DNA of 64,000 nt from Taeniopygia guttata (Eukaryota; Chordata; Aves; Passeriformes; Estrildidae), in assembly GCF_048771995.1 (NCBI RefSeq), contig NC_133027.1, positions 63,301,501 to 63,365,500 of the forward strand, in the 5' to 3' direction. Of the stretch, positions 11,928-20,396 are shown piece after piece. Within the stretch, counting starts at the first letter, position 1. The number at the start of each line of letters is the position of its first letter. Position numbers and translations under genes: made by a program. The notes beneath the pieces are model-generated. The model did not search any database, had not been told where the DNA came from, and was given only the letters and a program-made list of their open reading frames with translations.

Positions 11928-12830
11928 CAGGGTCTTTGGCATACAAAGCAAAGATTGCCATGTATTCCTTTGCTAGTACTTCTGGAGAGACTTTTTCATT
12001 TAGACACCACAATTTTCCATTTTTCTCGCTTGTTGACCTGTCATTCATTAGGAGATCTTTCACAATGAAATTTGCAGCAACAGATTTCATTGGAGAAGCA
12101 AACTGGTCTGGAGCCAACATAGAAATAAGACCCAAAGAGAACAAGGGAGTTAGAAGCTGTTCTGGTACATCAGCATTCAAACTTGTACTAAGAGGCTGAA
12201 AGATCTGTGCAAGCTGTACTTCTTTATTTGAAAATATGCCATGTATACAGTGAACAGCTTGTTTTGCCCCTTTTTGCTTTCTGATGCAAAATCGGAATTA
12301 GTGTTGATCTTATGTGTGATTCTATCTTGTGATCCATCTTTCTGAAAATCTGTATGGCCACCTCAGCTACTGTATCATCTTCCATCCTAAGGCGCTGCAG
12401 TAGAGACTCATAGGTCTCTGCAGAGTGGAACGAGGTAGGATGTGTATAGGACAGAACCTTGAGAAGTTCAAGTCCTGCATGAATAGCAATATCAGAACTT
12501 ACACCCTTCTCTTCATCATCAGCTGTCCCCTCTGTGGATTTATTCATTAGTTTTGCTAGTGCACAAATGGCTTCTGAGTCAATATGTACAGCGGCAATTC
12601 TTTCCAAAAGAAATATGACCATTTTCAGAAAAGGATTTGTTGGCTGCTTAGGATTTGCAAGTTTCCGGGCTATCTCCCTCATGCAGAAATTTGCCTGTTT
12701 ACAAGAACATGTAGGGCTAATTAACAGTTCAAGCTGGGACCGAAGTTTCTCATCATCACCCAAAACTTGACTGAATTTCTCCTGTGCTTTTCCAGGATCT
12801 GGAAGGTTTTTTGCTACACTTTGGGACATT
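11926..12830 (-). pseudogene. PDS5A: PDS5A retrocopy fragment inside the ERV, antisense to it
   Basis: Read on the minus strand, the translation follows the HEAT-repeat region of PDS5A, a cohesin regulator: NLPDPGKAQ near 12800, then [67 protein letters not shown] (frame open 12829 to 12224), then [20 protein letters not shown] and [13 protein letters not shown] in a second frame (12180 to 11926). Introns are absent, so it derives from mRNA. A frameshift occurs near 12250. VSPEVLAK is joined directly to [16 protein letters not shown], skipping over a hundred residues of the normal protein. STSEKNGK and VSPEVLAK favour PDS5A over PDS5B. No poly-A tail and no start or end of the parent mRNA are included. 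It is unlikely to make a working protein. Confidence 0.92.
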
Positions 12831-13066
12831 CAGCAGATCTGCGGAACCATCACGTGGAGCAGACCTCTCCTGGGATTAACCACGGAGGAACTGGCACCAC
12901 GTTTTAATCTTCTGAGAGGAGATGGTGACCTGACTTCCCCGCGTGAATTAACACCGGACACCAGTGGAGCCCTAGAGAGAGTCGCTGATGCCCTGAAGTC
13001 CTGCCAAGCCCACCATGTGGACAGGTCCTTCCCCTTGAACGTCTGTATATTAGAGCGCACCTGGAA
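12831..13066 (+). pseudogene. ERV pol remnant (RT thumb region)
   Basis: Plus-strand frame from 12831 reads a short reverse-transcriptase segment of class II retroviral type, with recognisable pieces such as WSRPLLGLTTEEL and FNLLRGDGDLTSPREL. This is the part just after the catalytic palm. It begins within a few bases of the PDS5A junction and ends near 13045-13070, where sequence changes to the env leader. Catalytic palm, RNase H and integrase are all missing. Confidence 0.75.
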
Positions 13067-13087
13067 GAGCAATGGCCACGCTGCTGA

Positions 13088-14359
13088 CACCAGCCCAGGC
13101 GATACCATCTTAAGGCACCCCAGAGCGCTTGGATTGCTGCCACCGTGCTCATCATCTTTCTGTGGTGTTAAGCAATGGAAGGATGGCTTGTTCCAGAGCC
13201 CAAAGAAAACATCTGGATCACACTTGCAAAGGCCCTCAAACAGGATAACTTCTGCATGGCCATGGGCAGTGTGGAGGACCTACTTTATACATGTCTTGTG
13301 GGAGTCCCCCTGTCACAAGGGGACCACCCTTATGTAGGTAAGAAACTCAACCCTGTAGACTGCTGGGACAAGTGGACAAGGATTTTGTCACATGGCACCA
13401 CAGGAGCCCCAGGAACTTGGACTTACTAGGTTCCTCAAGGGTGACATATTTACATAAAAGCCCTCACTCAAAGATTGGCAACAGCTACAAGGCTTTAGGA
13501 ACAAAAATGTCTCACCCTACAACAAAACATATATGATCGATGGGTGCAATTACACCAGTGATATATTGTCCGAGTCCTCTTTGTTTCCCTGGGAGCTCCC
13601 CAGGGGAGTGTTTCTTATCTGTGGTGACAGGGTATGGGCTGGGATCCCCTCTAAGATCGAAGGGCGTCCCTGTAGCCTTGGCCAGCTTACTACTCTTGAC
13701 ACCCAACAAGACCCAAATTCTTGACTGGAAGAGGGAGACACAATTGGCACACAAAAAGAGATCCTACAGTCAATTTGAGCCCAATTGTGATTCCCAAATA
13801 TATAATTTGGGCACGTCTAAGACGGTGGCTGCATCTATATTTCTGCCATGGTATGCAACAGTCAAGGCCCTCAGTGAGCTTTCTCACCTAGGGTGTTGGC
13901 TTAGTAAGCAGGCCAACGCCACATCCGCCACCTTATCAGATCTCTTGGTGGACGAGGAAAACACCAGACATGCCACACTGCAAAAAAGAGCCACCATCGA
14001 TGTTTTTATTACTAGCCCATGGCCACAGTTGTCTTTGAGGGACTATGTTGTTTTAACCTCTCATTGAAGAGCACATCCGGACGCAAGTGGAAAACATGAA
14101 GACAGAAAGTCAGGCTGTAGACGTCATGAATAAGATGTTCACACAGTGGGGTGACTCTGGGTGGGTGGCCTCAATCCTTAAAGGATTGTTGTGGATCTTA
14201 CTTATAATTTTCATAGTGTCCATCGCCCTGACATTTTTTAAAAGGACCCTTGTAAAGACTTTGGGGGACGTTTATTTAATAAACAGAAAAGGGGGAGATG
14301 TGGGAGGTGCCCCTGGGGAAAGCAGTTCAGGAATGCCCTGGGAAACTGCAATTGTTTAA
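13088..14359 (+). pseudogene. ERV env, disabled by stops and frameshifts
   Basis: Envelope glycoprotein remnant of the alpha/beta-retroviral type found in bird genomes. Seen in order: a hydrophobic leader near 13115-13165 broken by a TAA (13166-13168); surface-subunit sequence 13175-13429 ending in a stop; a second piece in another frame from about 13533; a third frame from about 13700 to 14000 holding a KRSYSQF-like stretch and an LQKRATID heptad-type segment typical of transmembrane subunits; and a final frame, 14087-14359, with a hydrophobic membrane anchor followed by a short cytoplasmic tail. At least three frame changes and two stops separate these pieces. The last frame runs through the polypurine tract and about 60 bases into the right LTR. 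It is not functional. Confidence 0.8.
14287..14298 (+). other. ERV polypurine tract
   Basis: AAAAGGGGGAGA directly precedes the TG start of the right LTR, the expected position and composition for the plus-strand DNA primer of a retrovirus. Confidence 0.85.
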
Positions 14360-14838
14360 AGCAGGACATTTTCCCAGAGCTCACTGCTCCCTCATGTAAA
14401 TGAGTGTATGTCCATAATTTATTGTAGTCTCCTCAGTTCCCAAAAATTCTCTGTTTTCAGTTCCCCCATTGGTTCCCTCAGAAAACCACTCCTTCCCTTC
14501 TCCCTCATTGGTCCTGTTGATGTCACCCCATCTCTGCTCCTCCCCTGAATCTTTCTGTCATTGGGCAGTTTATACCTTAACCACAACGATCTTTCCCTAG
14601 TTAAATATCCTGGCCCCTCCTTCCCCAGTTGCTCTTGGAGCCTTCCCCTTCATGTGAGGTTGTCTCTCTGTTCCTGTTCCTAGTCCCCCGTCCTCAGCCT
14701 CTCCTTCAATAAACCCACGTGGATCTTAACAGCTCGAGAGTCCTCTCATCTTTGGTGGAGTTTCATTACTCTGTCTGGGTACCTGTTGACTAGCCAGCAG
14801 TGGGTCACCCTGCAGGACCTGGTCCGGGGCAGCCCACA
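14299..14838 (+). repeat. Right LTR of the ERV
   Basis: Starts TGTGGG after the polypurine tract and, by my choice, ends CCCACA at 14838, giving a 6-base terminal inverted repeat and a 540-bp LTR. It contains TATACC (14571) as a weak TATA-like site and AATAAA at 14708-14713 as the polyadenylation signal. The first 410 bases align to the left LTR. The 3' boundary is less certain than the 5' one because the left copy lacks this part. Confidence 0.75.
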
Positions 14839-17800
14839 GTTCCCTCTGTCATGTGTGCTCATAGGCATGGAAGCATAGGCAGAAGAAGGGAAGTGATGGG
14901 AATCGGTGTTCATTTTATGTATAGATTTAGCTGTTGTATCTCTAAAAGGTGCCTCAATGACTGTATTAATGACATGGTTGAAATAACTGTTTTAAGAAAT
15001 CAGAACATCCTTTGTAAAGGGAACCTGCCCCACAACCACTGAAGCAGATAAATTGCAAAGAAGGTGAAAAGTGCTCCAATAAGTGCATTTACAGATAATT
15101 AATTAGTTATTGATTAATATAATATAATATAATATAATATAATATAATGCAATATAGTAATTAATAAGTTATGTAGATCTCCGAGTTCAGACAGTTAATT
15201 AAATGTCTGTCTCCTGGAGCACTGTAAAAGATGCTGTATTGGTAGCACTCAGACTGGGTTTCCAAATGTTTTTAATGCAATCTGCTGATCTGCTGCATAG
15301 AGAGAATGCTGAGGTTTGTGGATGTCAAATGAACTAAAAGCAATAATGTCTCTCAGTGGTGTGTGATCTGCAATAAAGTACTGTGGTTCTCAGTGTGGTG
15401 ACTTTCACCAAAATGCAGTGATTTTGGTTACAGTGAATTGTTTTTCAATACATATGGAACTTAATTATCATCCAAATGCAGTTCTAGTGTTCCGACAGTA
15501 CTATGAAATGACTAAATTAGTTCCGCATGTTTAATACCAGTAATATTTCAATAATTTAATTATTTTAAATGTGAATTGCCTATTGAAAATCTGCTGTTGA
15601 ATGTACCTCAAAAAGTAGTTGTGTTTGTATTTATTAGGATCTCTAAATAGAAAAGTTTAAAAACACAATAGAAAATATCAACAACTTCTATTTTCTAAAT
15701 GGAGATCAGTCTTTCAAAGCTTTTTGTTATGCTTGGTATAGTAGTGATTATTTTCACATAAATTGATGAACATGAACCCATGAAGTTTGGTCAGCATTTG
15801 ATTCTGCTATGGATAGAAACATTTCAGAACAGATTTTAGTTAAAAATCTGCACTATACAAATGCTACTTTGTATCTTTTTATTTTAAGGGGAGAATAACA
15901 TGATTCTTTACCTGTCTGGACTGTCTAACACAAGCTAATCAACAATCAGCCTTAGTAACAGTATAGAAACTTGAATCTCTGTCCTGTGATAAAGGTGCTA
16001 AAGGAAACTTAACTGGCAATGCTCTGATTTTTTTTCTATGAACACGTAAGGAATACGGCTGCATTTAAATAAAAAAATAATTCTGGAGAGGTTGTCAGAT
16101 AAACCAAATACAAACTGCATGGGTATCTGCAGTAAAACCCCACTGAGTGTGATGAATGGGTCCACAATAAAATTGTCACTTTCTTTGAAGTGGCTCCAGT
16201 GTCATGTGAGCTCAAGCACAAGAATCCCATTATCTTCGCACTAGGAGGAACTAATAGCAACGTTTTTCTTTTATCATGTGTGTTCAATAATGTGCTTCTT
16301 AACACCATATTAGGAGAATAACTTGAGATGGAAATAGAGTAAGCTGGCATTGTGCAGTGCTTTTGAGTGCAGTCTGCCGAGAGGACTCAAGCCATTTCTT
16401 GAGACTTCCTTGACAGAAAGTCATTATTTGTTTTGAATCTGTCGGAGCAGCTGTCTGTTAGTTTTCTATCATGGACAAATGGGATGGAAGATGTTGATAT
16501 CACATTTGTTTCTAAGTGAGTCTGAAGCCTGGATTTTGACTCCAGTTTGCAGCTCAGCGGTGTGCTCTTTAATCTTTTAATGAGTTGAAGTCCTACTGAA
16601 TGAATACAGTAAAACAAATGGAAGCTAAATGCATGCATAAAGCTACAGTTGTGCATAGAGGGATGACCTGCGTGTTTAACATTAAGCACCCAATTCATTC
16701 CTTTATTAATGTGGTTAAATGTAACAGCACCTGTTACCCTTGTGCCATGAATAAAATCAGCACCATGAAAATGGTACAAAAATTGAATTGGTATCAATAG
16801 GATAAAGTTTTTTTTCCCAAAAGAGAATTTGCATGAATATTGAAGAAAGCCAGTTCTGCCAGCTTTCTAGCTTTGTCTAGTGCTAGAAGCACCTGAATTT
16901 CCATTTTGGTTTGCAGAGTTCCCTCCATCCAAATAGGAAAGCTTCTATTGAAATAGCAAGAAAAAGCGCATGAGTTACTTTAGGTTATTGTACATTTGAC
17001 TGCCTGGAAGAAGTCACTCTCGTCTACAATGCACGCCCACTTTCCAGCTGTACCTACTGGTGAGATTACAAAATTTATTGAAGGTTTGGTTCCTAATGCT
17101 CAGTTTTTAAATTCAGCTAGTATTTGTTCCTTGGTTGTTGCTTTGTTTCTTTTAAAAATTTGACTGATGATCAGGCCTTCAAACATGATCACTTCCAGGG
17201 CTCCATTTGAACCCAGTTTTCATTTAATGTGCAAGTACACATACTTACTTAAAGGCTACCTATTGCAGGTAGTTTTGGTGGCAGATATGCTTGGTTCTTC
17301 TGGGATTACACGTGTTGTGATGTGCAAATCTGGAATTAGCTCTGGAATTATCAAGTGCCTTGAGCTGCATAAATGTGTGAAAAGAGTGTTTTTTCCTGTC
17401 TGACCCACTTCTCGGTAGAGGGCGTTTTTGAGATATGTGGAGTTCCTCATTCCTACATGAGCTGATTATGAATACCTACATTTGGGAATTACTGATGAAG
17501 AAGTGTTTCCTCTCACGGTTCCAAGTAGTTGTGGTTTCTCCCCTATGGTGTTGCACTCCCACATGCACTCCATCTGTGGTGGCTGATTATGCCTGTGCAG
17601 TTTCTTTCCCACTGGGAAGATTCACCTATGGCACTCTCTCCCTCACTCTTGTGCCAAGTACTGTCAGAGCTGCGCAATGAAATTATCTCTAGGCTGTAAT
17701 CTGAAATAACATCTAGGCATGGGTAAACTCTTGTTTGAAAAGAGAATGATGAACAGTTTGTATGTGGAGATCTGAATTCGACTGGTTTATGTCAGGCTCT

Positions 17801-19560
17801 GTGGATCTTCCCCACACACAGCTTTTTACCTCTGCAGGAAATTATATTCATACTGGTTGAATATAATAACTGGTTGATTTATAGTCATACTGCAGTCTAA
17901 GCATTATCTAACTTTCTGGTTTCCCTGAGCTGGAGTCACTCACTTTCTTCAAAGCTTATTTCCTTGCTGTTAGAGTTCTAAAAAATATGGAGTAGATAAA
18001 ATCAAGTACTGATAAAAATCAGGAATGTAAATTTCCACTGAAAATATTTCTAATTCTTCAACCTTAGGAATTCCACCCTGTGGACTAAAGGACAAATAAA
18101 ATTCACTAGGATAGAAGAAATTTTCCTGAAAGGCAGCAGTAGGAGTGGTAGTGTTGTGAAACAAAAATCAATGGGTCTCACCTCTCTCCACGCAAACTGC
18201 AATAAGTTTATATCAATAGAAGTTTTTAAAGTGCAAAAAGACTCAACTTCCCCCTGTCCCAAGAAATCAATATTAACGACAAGTTGAATTTAAACTATTC
18301 TCCCAATGGAAATCATATTGTCTGCCTATATATAAACCTGTTTTCAAACAAATTAACAAAAGGACTATACACAGAGTGTTAAACTTGCAGAGTTAAAGAC
18401 TTACATTGGATCCAGCCAATGGGAACCAAAAAGAGTGACCTGGAGTGTTAACAGAAATGATCGTGAGCTTAGAAAATTTCACATATGCTCAACAAAATGG
18501 ACGGTCACAGCAATTTATATAAATATGTAAGTCATCAGTAAGGCTGCCTCAGAGGGAGCATAGCTGAATTGAAAACCGTGTGGAAGGAACTTGATCAGTA
18601 ACAAGAATCACTTCCAGAGGAGCTCTGTGATGATTCTGATGAGCTGCTTAGTGGTAAAGCTTATCATCAGCTTATCTAGCCTGATTCTTTCTGAGGCTTA
18701 GCACTGTTTCGGTTCAAACAAATTACTCAGCATTATATGGATCAGTAATTTACACAACTTTAACACATATATTAAGGGATTTGAGAAGAGTCATAATGAT
18801 CAATGAAGATACAGAGAAGTGTAAAGTTTAAAGAAACATTCTTTTTTTTTTTTAATAATCTTAGTAAAAGGTTGTTTACTAAATAATTACTGATTTAATT
18901 CCTACACTAGACAGCATGCCATAGACAGGCCATGCACATGTGACATGCTTTGCTTCTGATATTTCAGTGGTCAGTTTCTCCATAGACCTGTCATAAACTC
19001 ATAGAGCTTCAAGAGAACTGCTGTAGTAATATGAACAAGCTAGTTCTCCACAAGCTCGTGAATACTGTCTTTTGAGAAAAAGCAATAAAGGAATCAGTCC
19101 GCAGAGCATGTTACTGGTCAAGGCTGTTATTTTACCTTAACATTTTGTCTTGGAAACTTCAGTCCAACAGGTCTGCCTGTCTTCCAGCATATTTACACGA
19201 CTACCTACATTCATGGCTTCTGCTGGAGACAGATGGAGCTGTTTGGAAAGCCTATACATGTGCAGACCCTTGGAAGTAAAAGACATTACCTCACTGAATA
19301 GCAAGAAACATTAGAGACAAATTCTACTCTTCAAAGAGTAGAATTCAAAATTCAAGATTAGAATTCAAAATTCATTCTCCACTCTGCTATACCATTTGTA
19401 GAGTAAGTCATAGAGAGAACACATCACCTGTCCCCCTTTCCATAGTCAAGACCACTGTGAAATGCAGCTTCACAAATCAAACCTTAAAACTTTAAACACA
19501 GCTGATGCCTTTAAGTAAAATCTATGCACAATCCACAGCTGGATTTCAGGAATAAAATCT
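14839..19560. other. Intergenic DNA between ERV and NMBR promoter
   Basis: AT-rich sequence with no recognisable exon. It contains a pentanucleotide repeat (15115-15148), a CCAAT plus TATA arrangement near 18410-18525, and a small perfect hairpin with an adjacent duplication (19320-19374). Open frames are short and unremarkable. Confidence 0.55.
15115..15148. repeat. (TAATA)n microsatellite
   Basis: About six to seven uninterrupted copies of the pentamer TAATA. Confidence 0.95.
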
Positions 19561-19609
19561 CTTCGTTCTCACGCCCCTCTCTCCCTGCCACCCTGCGTTT
19601 CAAAGCACT

Positions 19610-20390
19610 GTGGTTTCACCTAAGATGCTGAAAGACGATGTTCCGGGGGCGATCCTGCGTTCTGTCCGACGTGTCGGACAGCTCTCTGGTTTGCCGGGCA
19701 GAGCCTGGCGGGGGCTGCTTTGCGGTGGTCAGCGGCGGGGACAGAGGCTTCCCTCTCCCCTCCCACTCACCACGTCGTGCCCATCGCGCTCAGGGGCTCC
19801 CGCGGGACAACGGCGGCTCCGGGATCCGCCTCTCCCTTCCCGCAAGATCCACCTCGGCGGCGCGGGGCCGGGGCGAGGGCACAGGCGCTGGCAGGAGGAG
19901 GGGCGGGGCGGGGCGGCCCCTCCGCTATCAGGTATAAGGCGGTGCCACGGAGTGAGGAGCGGGCTGCTCTGCGCCTCGCCGCAGACCCGGTGCCGCGGCC
20001 GGGCAGCACCCGCACCGCTGGACAGCGCGGGCGGCTCCGCGGGGGCGGCGGCCGCTCCGCGCCTTCGCCGCAGCGGCGCGGCCAGCGCGCTCCCGGGGGC
20101 GGCTGTCCCTACGGCATTCTCGGCCCCCAGGCCCGGGATCTCCTGCCCCCCAGGAGAGGCTTGTCCGAAGAGCCGAGGGACAGTGCACGGGAGGTTTTGT
20201 TTCCTTCCCCGGCCACCGCACCGGCGGACATTCCTCTGCATTTCTTAAGGGAGAAAACTCGGCAAAGAAAGGGTAGGAAGAAAGGCAGTAGGGAATGGGG
20301 GGAAAGTTAATTGACTTACTTGCAGAGAGGTGAAGCTTTCCTGTGGCTCCCCTTGCACTTTGCACTGGAGACCTTTAGTCCACGCGAAGC
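19610..20390 (+). promoter_or_regulatory. NMBR: CpG island, NMBR promoter and 5'UTR
   Basis: GC- and CpG-rich block, densest at 19790-20130, ending just before the NMBR start codon at 20397. A TATAAG at 19933-19938 lies downstream of GGGGCGGGGCGGGG-type GC boxes (about 19902-19916), a plausible core promoter placing transcription start near 19960 and giving a 5'UTR of roughly 430 bases. This start is inferred from motif spacing only. Confidence 0.65.
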
Positions 20391-20396
20391 TGTAGG

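Larger units (their letters stand above)
11524..14838 (+). mobile_element. Rearranged class II ERV carrying a PDS5A retrocopy
   Basis: A defective provirus in plus orientation: truncated left LTR (11524-11927), antisense PDS5A cDNA (about 11928-12830), a short pol remnant (about 12831-13066), a broken env (about 13088-14359), a polypurine tract (14287-14298) and a right LTR (14299-14838). The right LTR starts TGTGGG and ends CCCACA. Six-base flanks GTTTCC and GTTCCC differ at one position and may be the target-site duplication, whose 6-bp length is typical of class II (ERVK-like) elements. The LTR R/U5 boundary, primer binding site, gag, protease and most of pol are absent. Since neither left-end priming nor packaging sequences remain, the element cannot act on its own. 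Confidence 0.85.

Noticed and set aside
12224-12829. A host PDS5A gene or exon
   Set aside because: Intronless, truncated at both ends, frameshifted afterwards, and enclosed by viral sequence; it is a retrocopy fragment.
14087-14359. A small host membrane protein
   Set aside because: It is the membrane-anchor end of the ERV env, directly before the polypurine tract.
19610-20365. Frames of 145-212 codons upstream of NMBR
   Set aside because: Same CpG-island effect, in the promoter and 5'UTR.
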